DNA of 64,000 nucleotides from Psoroptes ovis (Eukaryota > Arthropoda > Arachnida > Sarcoptiformes > Psoroptidae). The stretch lies in assembly GCA_002943765.1 (NCBI GenBank), contig PQWQ01000003.1:2046001-2110000 (forward strand), given 5' to 3'. Of this stretch, positions 1 through 11,389 are shown piece after piece. The notes beneath the pieces were generated by a model that saw only the letters and a list, made by a program, of their open reading frames with translations, made no database searches and was not told the DNA's origin. How positions within the stretch are numbered: position 1 is the stretch's first letter; every line of letters starts with the position of its first letter. Made by a program: the position numbers and the translations under genes.

Positions 1-54
1 TAAACAAAATTCTTGTTTATTTTATTTCATGAATTCAATTCAATTTATTTATAG

Positions 55-1584
55 AATCATTACTGCCTCACCAACGAAGCCAAAGTTTATCAGGTCTTCA
101 AGCAAAAGTAAGTCACCGAATAAATATTTTTTTTCCACTTTTTTTCGTTTCTTCTAAAATTGATTTATTGATTTTGACAATTTTTTCTTAAATTTTGTAC
201 ATAATTTGATTTCAGTATTCATTCATTCATTCATTCACTCGTTTGATAATTTGTACATTTTCTATTAAAAAAATTTTTATTTTTCTCTCGTTCATTTTCG
301 ATTAGAATTTAACCGATAGTCCAAAATATAATCGCAATCGTGACAAACAAATATCAACCGTAACACTTCCACAATCATCGAATGAAGCACAATTACGTTA
401 TGAAAATGAAAGGCTTAAATTGGCTTTAGCACAAAGGTTTTTATTATTATTTGAAAATATTTTTCCTCAGAGAAATTTTGATAAAATCTCATTAAAAATC
501 TTTTTTTATCATCATCATCCTAATCATCATCATCACAATACGATTTTTTTTTCCAGTTCAACAAATGCAAAAAAATGGGAAATTGAATTGCAAACATTAA
601 AAAGTAATAATACACGTTTAACGAATGCATTACAAGAATCGACAGCCAATGTTGAAGAATGGAAAAAACAGCTACAATCATTGAAAGATGAAAACACTAA
701 AATGAAACATAAAGTAATGAGTTTTGTTTGTTTTTTTTTCAATGAAAAATTTTTTGAATTTCATACAATTTTTTCATTTTAAATTGAACTCTTAATAGAT
801 TGTTGAATTAGAAGCAAGTCATGGTAATCCCGATGCAATAGCCGATTTACGTAAAGAAATTAATCAATATCGTATTCATTGTGAAACATTGGAACAAGAA
901 ATCAAACAAAAAGATTGTGAAATTGAATTGTTAAAAAAACGTCTTGAAGATATTGGTCAGTTATATGGTACATCAAATCAAAAAGTTGATGATAAAATAA
1001 AGGTAATATTATATGATAATGCATATCATCATAGAAATAATATGAAATATTCTTTGATGCCAAAACAACATTGATTGCTTCTAAAAATTAAATTAATTAT
1101 TCTCAACATAAAATTATAATTTGCATTTCAAATTAAATAATTAATAACGATCATAATGCTGATTGTAATAATAAGATTAATTAAGATAGTTTAGATTATA
1201 TCTACTATCATTCTTGTTCTTGTTTTCTTGATTTTTTTCTTGTTTTTAATCATTAAAAATATTATCAAGCATTAAATTTATTCCTTAAATCTGATTATCA
1301 TTTTCTTAAACAGCAAATTTTTCTATGATTTCCTTTTATTAACATGATAATTTTCTTTAAATTCTTTTTTTTATTAGATATTACTGACTGATAATGAAAA
1401 TTTACGACAACAATTAAATCGTCTTTCAACAATTGATAATAATAATCCAAGTGATTCATTAATAAAATTAACTGATAAACAATATCGTTCGCTATTAGAG
1501 CAATTGAATATACGTTTTGCACAAAACATACAAGAGCTGCGTTCAATTCAACAAGAATTTTCATCATTGCTCAATGCATCTTGA
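55..1584 (+). CDS. Homer: Homer scaffold protein, C-terminal part (5' end outside window)
   Basis: Five exons: 55-107, 306-436, 557-713, 799-1002, 1378-1584; the stop is TGA at 1582-1584. All introns are GT-AG and the phases join; the donor after 436 (GTTTTT) is weak. The third exon carries KKWEIELQTLK and RLTNALQESTANVEEWKKQL, which match the start of the Homer coiled coil very closely. The rest is continuous heptad coiled coil ending in an amphipathic segment (KQYRSLLEQLNIRFAQNI), as in the C-terminal tetramerisation region of Homer. Homer proteins are cytoplasmic scaffolds. Their N-terminal EVH1 domain, which would lie before position 1, binds proline-rich ligands such as mGluR, IP3R and Shank, and the coiled coil tetramerises. 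The upstream Ser-rich linker (LPHQRSQSLSGLQ) is visible in the first partial exon. Family assignment is by recognised sequence, not by search. Confidence 0.85.
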
Positions 1585-3045
1585 TCTTGATATTTTAATT
1601 ATAAAAAAAAAATAATAAGAAAAATTATTGTTTGATTGAGATTAAATCAAACAACATTGCGATAAAATTGATAGATTGAAAATTGGAAAAAATAATAATA
1701 ATAATTAACAAACAATATGTAGAAAAAATTTATATAATCATTATTGGATCAAATGTGTTGTTTCAATTTATTATTTTTATTCAATTTGTACTGTTATAAT
1801 TATTATTATTATCAATTCTTATTATCTTTATTGATTGGTGATAATTAAAGTTCAAATTTGGGTATTAGTTTGCAACAAAGAAAAAAAAACGAAAAAAAAA
1901 ACAATCAATTTTCATGAAAAAATTGAAAATTCAAGACTTGTCTAATATATTAAATAATAATTACAAATAATCACTTTCAACTTGAATATACATCCAACAA
2001 TTTGTTTGCCAATTAATATGAACCACGAACAAAAAAAAAAACAATAAAATAATCTCATTATTACAAACCAAATTAAAAAAATATTTCCATGTGCAATCAT
2101 TTTTTTTTCTCTTTATTTCTATTCATTTATTTATTGCCTGACATTAATTCAATCGGATTAATTGAAGATTATAACATGAACATATAATTCTAAACGAAGA
2201 AGATTTCGATTTCAAATCTAAATCGATATAAATCACCAAATGATCGTCTAACTTTTTTGTTTTATCATTCAAAAATTCATTCAATTTTTTTCTTGTGTAT
2301 GATGATCAATTGAATTTCATTCAATCAATTTGATTTATCTTAATTTTGTTTTCGATTATAACAATAAATGGCCAACAATTATTACTCCAACATCGACACC
2401 GATTTACACACAAACAAATGTTATCATTTAAATTCATTGTTATTCAATTATTATTTGTTGTTGATTGATTTATTAATTGTTATTCAAAAAAACTGACAAA
2501 AAACCAATTAAAAATGAATTAGATATCAAATTTATGCTCACAAACATTGACATTAACACACCGAAACACACTTACATACACACCTGATCACATTACAGTA
2601 ATCAAATTCACAAATGATAAATGATCAAAATAATCATTACATTCCGTATGATCAACTTGATTAAATTAAATTGTTCAATAAAATAAATAATAATTTTAAT
2701 TCTTTATTTAAATTCAATTTTTTAAATTTGATTATTTAAAAAATAAAATGAATCAAATAAATAAATAATGTTCGATTTGAATTGAATTTTAAATCATAAT
2801 TATATAAAATCAAAATTTTCCAGGAAACCACTGCCAAATTATGATCCATGAAATGAATGCAAAACCCTAATATTTGAGTTGAAATTTGAATGATTTTGTG
2901 CTATGTACAATAAAGAATATTGAAAATGAGAATATGATCATGAAATAAATTTGCATTTTCGTGGATTCGTATCAGATTTGTAACATTATTATCAAATTTT
3001 AAATCATTAATTGTATTTCTTCAATTATTCTCATAATTATTTAGA
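1585..3045. other. intergenic, AT-rich, no gene seen
   Basis: This holds the Homer 3' flank and the 3' flank of the minus-strand Spaetzle-like gene, which are convergent. It contains A/T runs and short TTA/AAT repeats. I see no open frame with coding character. Confidence 0.6.
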
Positions 3046-6000
3046 TTATTTGCTCTTCCATTTTCCAATAAATATTCTTTTAATTGTTTCATTGATCGAA
3101 GATGTTGATGATGATGATGATTTCCAACATTTACAGCTACCATTAACTAAGAACCAATCATAATAAACACGTACCACATAGCAACCGATTTTATCATAAC
3201 CGTCACATTGTTTAGTTTTTCCATCATCATTTTGATCATTAATCGTTGTATCGGATGAAATGTCATTAGAATTGTCATTATTATTATTTTTCAAATTATT
3301 ATTATTGTTAGTATTATAATCGTTTAATAAATCATTTTCATTTAATAAATTATCATCTTGCTGTAGCTTAGCTTTTCTTGCTTGCAATAATACTGGATAA
3401 TTAATAGCCGAGTCTAGATTTTGATTTGGATTATAATTATAAATATTATTATTATTTTGATTAATTAATAAATTTGGATCATTATTAATTCGATTCTTGA
3501 TCAAACTGTTTAATGTGTTCAAATCTAAACCATTCAAATGTTGTTGCTGCGATTGATAATGTTGCGATTGTGGATTATTATTAATTGAATATTGGAATGG
3601 CTGCTGTGGTCTAATTTTACTATTAATTTGCTGTTGCTGTTGTTGTATATTTGGATTCATTATTTTATTATATGTTTGCGTTGCTTGCGCCATTACTTGC
3701 TGTTGTTGTTGTTGCTGCTGTTGCTGCTGCTGTTTATATAATATTGGCATTATTTGATTGACCGGAAAATAGATATCGGGATAAAATATTTCGGCTACCA
3801 ATAGACTGACCCACCTTCATATCGTATAATAATAATGATAATGATCGATTATCATAATTATGATAATTATTGTAATTAGGTTTTACGATCGACCATTTTT
3901 TATTTTTTTGAAGGGCAAAAAGATCAAATCATATTCGAAAGAATGGAAAAAATGAAAAAAATTAGAAATGGTTCATTGAACAATTTACAAAAATTTTGCA
4001 ATTAATGCAAAATCAAAAATACCTCGGTGATTCTCTACAAGATCCTTCCATAAGATCACATTTGTTTTTTCTGGAAAAATAATGCGATTTAATTGATTTA
4101 TAGGAACAAACAAAAAAATTAGAGGAAAATATGGTCAATTTTTTCCGAAAAATTCTGATTTAAATCAAAAACTTACAAGCAAGTTGTTTGTTGAATTGTT
4201 TGTGTGAAATATCTGTGTATTTTCAAAGAAAAATTTCAATGAAATTCAAGTGTAAAAAAAATGTGAAAAGTACAAAACTGACCCTTCATTCGGTATTTGT
4301 ACAACATATTTCCAAACACCTTGATAATTACGAGCATATGTTGGTGAAATGTATTCTTCAGTTGACATACATGGTGTTTGTGGTGGTTTATCATTGATTA
4401 TATTTTGATTATTATCTGAGATTAGATCTTCAACATCCGTTGTCGTTTTACGTTTTGTTGCAAATTTCGGTGTTTGTAGACTTTGTACATAATCAATTAT
4501 CGATAATAAAGGACTATATGAACTTCCTGTTGAACCATTACTACCATTATTGTTTTTGTCATTGTTATTATTATCGTTATTTGAATCTGCACCAAAAGCT
4601 GATAATATTTGTGACAATGCAAATCTTGGATTATTTGACGACGATGTCGATGTCGTTGCTGTTGATGATGGAACCAATGTTTGATTTGAAGTTGCCATTG
4701 ATTGTCCATATTGATCAATTAATGTTACAACATTATTGATTGATGCAACATTACCGACAGCTGACACAACATTACTGAGAAATGATTTCGAAAATGGTCC
4801 TTCTTCCTTCAAAGATTCGATTGCTTGACAAATCCTTAGTAAAAAATGATATTGTTGAATCAATTTAAAAAATATCTAATTTTAATCAATCAAATTACTT
4901 ACACATTACCATCACAACCATTTTGACGATTTTGTTTTTGATTGGATTGATTTTGTTGATTATTGGCCTTTTTCGATTCATTGCTTGCTGATGTTGATGG
5001 CATAGTTGTCGTCGATGATGTAGATGCAGTCAAATTATCTTGCACTGATTCTTTTACGTTTGCTTGACGTTTATGTCTTTTTGAATGACTATTTAATCAA
5101 CCAAAAAATTTTAATTAATTAATTTTCTTTATTTAAAACGAAAAAATTACTGAACTTTTTAAAAAATTCCGATGGCTTAATAAATCTCGCCACTTTAGGA
5201 ACATTATCAATTTCATCTTTTAAATATGGCAATGTTTTCGACAGATATTGCAATGTTTTATTTTTAATTATTTCACTGAAATTTAAAAAAAAGGATTCGT
5301 AAAAATTTCAAAATTAGAAAAATAATTACATACAATGGATATGGCTGTCCATCAACGAATTGCCCCATTGGATTATGTGGTATAAAACCACGATTTAAAT
5401 CACCACAAAGATTATGTTTGGATAGCAATGATATAGCATCGTTGATGCCTATTTTGATGAAATTTCCGAAAGTTTTGAGATAATGGATCAAATTCATCGG
5501 AAATTTCTTTGAACATACCTGGACATTCAATTGTAATCGGTAAATATGGTGGTTTACGTACTTTCGGTGGTTTAGCATTCGCTGGTGCCTTAGCAAAGGC
5601 ATAATAACCTTTAGGAAGTGTTTGATCTAATTGATTTTGACTATTTTTCAGTATTGTTGATTGTTGCAATTGTGGCTGATGCTGATGTCGCTGAAATTGC
5701 GGTTGCAAGGTTAATATTTCCTGAACAATCGATGTGAAAATAATCTGTGTCGGGAAAACAAAAAAAATGAATAATAGAGAAATGAAAATCAAAATAAAAT
5801 GAAATAATAGCAAATATTAATGATATAATGATAGTAATGGTAATGATAACAGTGACATTTGAAAAAAGAAATTAGATGAATGAATAAATAAAACGTTTTC
5901 TTCATTATAATCAATAGATAGAATGGATTAATGGTTTTTGTGATTATAATGATAATTTTGAACTTTAAATCATGAATAATTAAATAATTTAAAGATAAAA

Positions 6001-6049
6001 TGAAATAAAGTAAAATATTTACAATCAATTTAATGATGATGAAATTCAT
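3046..6049 (-). CDS. Spaetzle-family neurotrophin-like cystine-knot ligand
   Basis: Nine exons on the minus strand: 6049-6023, 5744-5519, 5448-5334, 5275-5156, 5088-4903, 4834-4283, 4212-4177, 4070-4023, 3805-3046. Phases join exactly and give 689 aa. The first exon plus the start of the second encode a signal-like N-terminus (MNFIIIKLIIIFTSIV). Residues about 85-122 hold SLLSKHNLCGDLNRGF and FIPHNPMGQFVDG, typical of Spaetzle pro-regions. A dibasic RHKR at about 167-170 is a plausible proprotein cleavage site. The knot begins at Cys380 (CMSTEEYISPTYARN, then GVWKYVVQIP) and continues with GYFTQTIQQTTC (Cys420), Cys425 and Cys432. It finishes with Cys637, Cys645, YYDWFLVNGSCKCW (Cys661, Cys663). 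Spaetzle proteins are secreted Toll/Trk-like ligands in development and immunity. About 200 Gln/Asn-rich residues (roughly 460-630) split the knot, which is unusual. The exact paralogue (Spz3/4/5/6 type) was not resolved. Confidence 0.75.
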
Positions 6050-8027
6050 TTTTCAAAACAATAATGATGATGATGATGATAATTATGATGTCAATTGATC
6101 AACAATTATCTGTTGTTGTTGTTGTTGTTGCTGCTGCTGTTGATGCTGATGTGATTGTTTCGATGGATGATCGATTTAATGTGTCGCACACGATTATGGT
6201 ATGATTTAATTTTTTTTCTTTTATTTTTTGTCAGTGAAATTTCAAATAATTGTATAATATTTGTGAAGTTTGAACCGTTTTCTGTGGAAAAAATCAAAAC
6301 AATTGAGTTGATGATTGAAGTATTCAAGATATTCGGTTAAAAAAACAATGTTTGAAATATTTCAATTGCTTGAATTTTTTTTCCGATTCGTTGTAAAACC
6401 ATTTGAAAATAACCAGTTTCTTTTACAGATAATAGTCGATTGGATAAATAGTCATTGATATCACATAATAATAATATATCAGTTAGTCAGTCAATGGACG
6501 AATTATCGTCTTTGCAGCAAGACAATAAAAACAGGAAGAATTTTTTTTTTCTATTCGGACACATAACCTGTTTGCACATTTCGGTATTTTTTCATTTATG
6601 AATCTGTTTATTGCCTATTTGTTTTATGCATATAAATGATTGTGTCGACGAACCAAAATGACCTTCACCTTGCAACTAACGGCTATAATTTGACAATCAA
6701 ACAGCCAACAGTTATCGTTATTCTTCAACAACAACAAGAAAAAAGTAGGAAAAAGAATAATCATCAAATAAAAAAAATCAAACAAGAAGTGAATATATAG
6801 AAACAGATCATTGAATGATCATGAAAAATCATGCCTAAAATTGATGATGATGATGATTGAATATTTGTGTGATGAATATTCTCTTGAACGTAACATTAAG
6901 AAATGAAAAAAACCCATCAATTTTTTTCTTCATCTTTCAAATTATAACTTGCGTAACTCGAATCATTTTTTTTCAGATGTATGAATTAATTCGATCGGTA
7001 AGGTAACAGGTAGGTAGGTAAAAAATAAATTTATTTTGCCTCGAACGATAATGTTCTTCCAGTAATACAACAAATCGATTGCAGGAATTTATTATAATAA
7101 TTTCTCATATAAATAGATATATATTCTTTGACTCATCATCGTTATCAATATGATCGGTGAAAAAGCAAAAAAAAATCATCATTTTTCAGCTCAATAAATC
7201 ATTATTTGGATTTGTTATTATTATGATTAAAGGTTGGAATTTTAGGCTTATTGGAATAAATTTATTCGTCATTTTTTCAATAATTTCCTTGATCGAAAAT
7301 TATTAATTTCTTCGATATAATATTCAAATTAAAGATTATCCATTTATTTACTCCATCACAGAAAACCTGATCAATTTTAACCTCCGAAATGGATAGAAAT
7401 ATTAATAAAACTGAATCGGATAATTTGTACACAATTCATTTGAATAAATTTATAACAAAATGTATCAAAAATTTCGATAATCATCAATACAATTTGAGTT
7501 GATTTCGACAGAAGATTTTGATTTTGACCATTAATCACACGATATAATTGTTGTTATCTTCATTAATTTAATGATTTTCTTCAAATTTTTTTTCCTGTGC
7601 ATCTTTTATTTGTTCATAACTTCTTTATTTTTCAAATAATGAACAATTAATGATGATCAATGAAGATAATAGCGATTAATGAAGACAATGGAAGAAATCA
7701 TTTCCTGCAGGAACTATAGTTGACCGGAAAAAAAATCAAAAGAATAGAAAGAAATATTTGACAATAAATGAAATCATTAAGTCAATTCATTCATTCATTC
7801 ATTAAGTTTTAATCATTTTATTATCAATATAATTATTATTATACAAAATACAATAGAAGAAAATGAAAAATTTAAAGGAAAAAAATAAAGGACAAAATAT
7901 TAAAGAAAAAAAAGTAAAAGAAGAATTCAATGATTCACTTATTATTATTTTTAAATTTGAAAATATTTGAAAAAAAATTTCTTAAAAAAATCAGATTTGA
8001 ATAGAATATGAATAAGAATAATATACG
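6050..8027. other. intergenic, upstream of the Spaetzle-like gene
   Basis: This is AT-rich sequence with a (TTG)n/(CTG)n microsatellite at about 6111-6150, several ATG/GAT repeats, and TTCA repeats near 7785-7803. The 5'UTR and promoter of the minus-strand Spaetzle-like gene should lie just above 6050. No other gene was recognised before the retroelement. Confidence 0.55.
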
Positions 8028-8086
8028 TGTAATAGAAATGGTAGTTATTGATCTAAAGGGATGTTATTTAACATCATTAATTTTTT
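8028..8086 (+). repeat. left copy of 59-bp terminal direct repeat (5' LTR start)
   Basis: Starts TGTAATAGAAATGG and ends AATTTTTT; it is identical to 11331-11389. The sequence after it changes at once into the inverted gag fragment, whose last six codons and stop fall inside this repeat. No polypurine tract precedes it, as expected for a 5' LTR. Confidence 0.85.
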
Positions 8087-8561
8087 CAGTTTTCTTTATA
8101 TCTTCCAGTATTCGTTCCATACCCATTATATCAAAATTATTTGTCAACTTTGGAAGACTTCTTAACTGTTGAGCTATATTTAATACGACTTCATACGGAT
8201 CATAAAATTTTTCACGCAATATGGTTTTGACCTTCTCGTAGTCGTCTTCATCGCCCATACTATTTATAAGTTGTCGACTTGGTCCATCTAATTTTTCAGC
8301 AATTATATCGATTTTTCGTTGCGGGGGTAAACAGCTAAGGTCTAAAAGTGATGTTAGACTTTTGAAAAATTTCCGAAAATCTAAAAATTTCCCCGAAAAT
8401 GGTTTAATTTTTTCAATTTCTTTTAGAATAAATTTTTCAGGCATCGTTTTTGGTTCAGCTTCGGTTGTCATTGTGATTGTTTCCTGTTGAACTTGTTGAT
8501 TAGTTATATTTGACTTACTTGGTTCATTTTTAGCTTTAGTTGCGTCGTCTTGGATGGTCAT
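8064..8561 (-). pseudogene. inverted gag fragment of the retroelement
   Basis: A 165-aa open frame, minus strand, opposite to the rest of the element. The N-terminus is Lys/Thr/Gln-rich. Residues about 45-150 resemble the helical Gag region of LTR elements (a DUF1759/retrotransposon-gag-like pattern: KPFSGKFLDFRKFF, RQLINSMGDEDDYEKVK, LREKFYDP). The final residues and stop are read from the LTR repeat, so the C-terminal half of Gag (including any zinc knuckle) is lost. The ATG (8559-8561) lies within the first codons of the plus-strand integrase ORF, so the inversion junction lies near 8562-8595. It is not expected to be a functional Gag. Confidence 0.75.
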
Positions 8562-11256
8562 TTCAAATATATTTATTTTTGAAATTAAAAAAAATTATAA
8601 TCCGAAACAGTTGAATAAATGCTATGGAAAAAATGGAATTATTTATCGAAAGAAAAAGAATTTTGAACAAATCTTCATCCCAAAAGAGGAAGCGGAAAAC
8701 GAACTCAGACGAACTCATCACGAATTTGGCCATATAGGCTCAGTCCATTTATACGAGCATTATTCCAGAAGATATTACACCCCAGATATTATGAAGATCA
8801 TTAAAAAAGTGGTGCAAAATTGTGAGGTGTGTAATATCACCAAGAAAAACTCTTATCGTTTTGGATTTATGGGTCAAATAGGACCAGCGAAATTACCATT
8901 CGAAATCATCCATATCGATACAATAGGAGGATTCCAAAGTTTTGGATCAAATAAACGATTTTTACATCTAGCAATCGATGCTTTTACAAGATTTATATGG
9001 ATTATTTGTTCAAAGACGCAGACGGCAAAAGATATGATAAATTTGGTCAAAAAAATTCAAAGCGTAACGAAACCAAAATTGATTATTGCTGACCAATATC
9101 CGGCAATAAAAGGAACCGAATTCAAAACGTACTTAAAGAGGAACAACATAGGTATTATGTTTATCCCGAGGGATCATCCTTCCAGTAATGGGATCGTCGA
9201 ACGTGTAAACCAAACAATTTGCGATCGAATCCGTCATAAAATATACGAAACATCTAAAGGAAAAAGGACGTTATCCTGGGCAACGCATGCTGCAAAAGCA
9301 GCTGAAGAATACAATAAAACCATTCATAGTGTCACAAAGTATTCCCCATTATTTCTGTTGACAGGGTATGATGCTGAAAAAATATTAGGACCGGAGGAAG
9401 TAGTAGAAGCACGAAAAATTGCTTTTCAAAATTCAAATTTAATGCATGAAAAAAATAAGAAAAAATATGATGAAACAAGAAAAGAATTACCATTGGAAAT
9501 AATCGACGAAGTGTATGTCTCCAAAGGAAACGCTTTGAACCGAAAAAAATTGGACGCAAGATTTGAAGGCCCGTTTCCAGTGGTCGATAAAGAAGGGAAT
9601 ACAATGCTGAAAATCCAGAAGAAGGGAAAATTAGAAAAAGTTCACATTTCCCAAGTCAAGCCAAAATTTCATCCGTTTAATATGGTGCTATTGACTTCAC
9701 TAATGCTGATACACCTAGCTAATGGGAAATATGAACCCTCCGTCGCAGATCCTATTGTTTGGGAAAAAACCGATCATACTATCACAAAAGAATTAGTTAA
9801 TACCTATTATTATATTCGTTTAGTAAATCCATGTAGTATCCTTAAAAGAACGGATAGACGTTTTGAATGTAACGCAAGATATGATTTCTGGATAATGGAA
9901 ACAATAAATAAGAATTGCGATAAGATTAATATAACATATGATGACTTTATGGAAGAAAACCGGCGAAGAAAAAGATTTGTTGGAAGTATTTTAAAAGGTA
10001 CGAAATTTTTATTCGAAAATTACGATAAGGTATTACATATTGGACAAACGATAGTTGGATTTGTAACTAATTGGTTTGAACGAAAGAAAATAAAGTCATT
10101 GAAAGAAACACAAAGAAAACAGCAAGAACAAATCAAGGTTTTAATGAACTCTCAAAAAGAAATATTGAAAGAAATGGTGGACAAGTTGGATAAGATGGGC
10201 GAAATACAAATGAACAACAGAAAAACCATGGAAGATTTAATAGATGGTCTACATTATGACCTTATGGTGGGATCACAAATGGTGACTATCAGTCAAAATC
10301 TGAAAAAATTCTTTAATGAATTGGCTCGTGGTATAATCCCAATAGAATTTGAATTATTGTTTCCCGGAATCGTTACCTCCGAAGATAAATATGAACAATG
10401 GGAATTCGTTGGATGTGATTTGTCATCACATTCCGATTTAATTTTGGAATTTATACAACCTCAACCGTATGACGAATTAATTGTATATGAAAGCCATCCC
10501 TTTACTTTATATAAACAACAAGAAGATAAATTTTGTATGTACGAATACAGTGGCCCACGATACATGCTGTATAATCTAGAAAAAGATTGCGTAAAAAGAC
10601 TCCATTTACATCCTCATCATAAGAAACGTTCAGAAAGTTTTATTATAAATAAACCAACAAGCTGTCAAGAGGATGATGAAATCGAAAAATTATGGGTAAA
10701 GAAATTTTGTGAAACAAAATCAAAATTCAATCAAGAAGAACTACAAATTCATTATAACAATAAATTTATTTTTGTATATTGTTACAAACAATTGATAACG
10801 ATCGAAAACATAACAAGTGAATGCGAAAACAAAATTTATAAAATCCCACAGAAGAAGGAGTTTATCGCTGGAAGTTTCCATCACAGACCATCAGTACGCA
10901 AAACGCTGGGAAATCATTCATTCCATTTGTATGAAAACGAATTGATTGGGAAAAACTTATACAGTGGAATTTATAATTATTCGATCCAAACGAAAAACAT
11001 AGATCAATTACTAGCGGAAATGAATAATCTTGATGAACCTGAAGAAGATCGTTTTAATAAATGGTTGATGCTTATTCCAACAGGAGTCTGTTTATTGATT
11101 ATTATCGCTGGTGTACTCATCGTAATATTGAGAAGGATAAAATTGACAAAGAAGAAGAGAAAAATATTAGAACGATCGCAAGAATTCATCGAGTTGGAAA
11201 ATCAAGCTAGATCACAAGGATCAAATAGTCCAGAAGTAGATGATACCGCTGTGTAA
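8554..11256 (+). CDS. retroelement integrase fused in frame to envelope glycoprotein
   Basis: A 900-codon uninterrupted ORF. Residues about 54-95 hold an HHCC zinc-binding integrase N-terminus (HHEFGHIG, then NCEVC). The catalytic core has D122, D180 and E216, the canonical D,D35E spacing. An env-like part starts at about residue 377 (ATG at 9682) with a hydrophobic leader (MVLLTSLMLIHLANG). A furin-type site RRRKR lies at 470-474, followed by a hydrophobic FVGSILKGTKFLF stretch, a coiled-coil region at about 505-570, many Cys residues, and a membrane span at about 837-861 with a basic cytoplasmic tail. This layout (late cleavage, fusion-peptide-like segment, C-terminal anchor) is that of errantivirus Env, related to baculovirus F proteins. 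The reverse transcriptase upstream is missing. In intact elements env is normally made from a spliced RNA; here it is in frame with integrase. The first ~12 codons may be junction sequence. Confidence 0.85.
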   Translation: MVISNIFIFEIKKNYNPKQLNKCYGKNGIIYRKKKNFEQIFIPKEEAENELRRTHHEFGHIGSVHLYEHYSRRYYTPDIMKIIKKVVQNCEVCNITKKNSYRFGFMGQIGPAKLPFEIIHIDTIGGFQSFGSNKRFLHLAIDAFTRFIWIICSKTQTAKDMINLVKKIQSVTKPKLIIADQYPAIKGTEFKTYLKRNNIGIMFIPRDHPSSNGIVERVNQTICDRIRHKIYETSKGKRTLSWATHAAKAAEEYNKTIHSVTKYSPLFLLTGYDAEKILGPEEVVEARKIAFQNSNLMHEKNKKKYDETRKELPLEIIDEVYVSKGNALNRKKLDARFEGPFPVVDKEGNTMLKIQKKGKLEKVHISQVKPKFHPFNMVLLTSLMLIHLANGKYEPSVADPIVWEKTDHTITKELVNTYYYIRLVNPCSILKRTDRRFECNARYDFWIMETINKNCDKINITYDDFMEENRRRKRFVGSILKGTKFLFENYDKVLHIGQTIVGFVTNWFERKKIKSLKETQRKQQEQIKVLMNSQKEILKEMVDKLDKMGEIQMNNRKTMEDLIDGLHYDLMVGSQMVTISQNLKKFFNELARGIIPIEFELLFPGIVTSEDKYEQWEFVGCDLSSHSDLILEFIQPQPYDELIVYESHPFTLYKQQEDKFCMYEYSGPRYMLYNLEKDCVKRLHLHPHHKKRSESFIINKPTSCQEDDEIEKLWVKKFCETKSKFNQEELQIHYNNKFIFVYCYKQLITIENITSECENKIYKIPQKKEFIAGSFHHRPSVRKTLGNHSFHLYENELIGKNLYSGIYNYSIQTKNIDQLLAEMNNLDEPEEDRFNKWLMLIPTGVCLLIIIAGVLIVILRRIKLTKKKRKILERSQEFIELENQARSQGSNSPEVDDTAV

Positions 11257-11320
11257 ACGAAATTGATGTCAATCCAAAATAAAGTTGCGCTTTTTCACCC
11301 CCCCGTATTGTTTTTTTTTT

Positions 11321-11330
11321 AGAGGGGAGA
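11321..11330 (+). other. polypurine tract
   Basis: AGAGGGGAGA, directly abutting the TG of the second LTR copy. It follows a C-run and a T-run and lies 65 bp after the Env stop. This is the expected plus-strand priming site of an LTR element and fixes the orientation and LTR start. Confidence 0.8.
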
Positions 11331-11389
11331 TGTAATAGAAATGGTAGTTATTGATCTAAAGGGATGTTATTTAACATCATTAATTTTTT
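11331..11389 (+). repeat. right copy of 59-bp terminal direct repeat (3' LTR start)
   Basis: Identical to 8028-8086 over 59 bp, then diverges (AAATCGTTAGC). The LTR may continue beyond 11389, but there is no second copy to define its end. Confidence 0.85.

Larger units (their letters stand above)
8028..11389 (+). mobile_element. rearranged gypsy/errantivirus-type LTR retroelement
   Basis: The sequence shows an identical 59-bp direct repeat at both ends. Between the repeats are an inverted gag fragment (8064-8561, minus) and an integrase-Env ORF (8554-11256, plus), and a polypurine tract (11321-11330, AGAGGGGAGA) sits immediately before the second repeat. Both repeats begin TGTAATAG, so they read as the 5' ends of the LTRs. 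Protease, reverse transcriptase and RNase H are missing. Simplest model (inference): the 5' LTR is cut after 59 bp by the inverted gag segment, while the 3' LTR may run on past 11389, so the true right end is uncertain. ATATACG occurs directly before the left repeat (8021-8027) and again at 11776-11782; it could be a target duplication but may be chance in such AT-rich sequence. Confidence 0.8.

Noticed and set aside
4440..4739. Open frames on both strands inside the Spaetzle-like exon 6
   Set aside because: They are alternative frames of the coding exon 4283-4834, without recognisable domains.
8064..8561. gag fragment as an independent minus-strand host gene
   Set aside because: Its last codons and stop lie in the LTR repeat, and it resembles retrotransposon Gag; it is part of the rearranged element.
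8028..11389. 59-bp direct repeats as a target-site duplication
   Set aside because: Far too long for an integrase-made duplication, and the right copy abuts a polypurine tract and starts with TG, as an LTR does.
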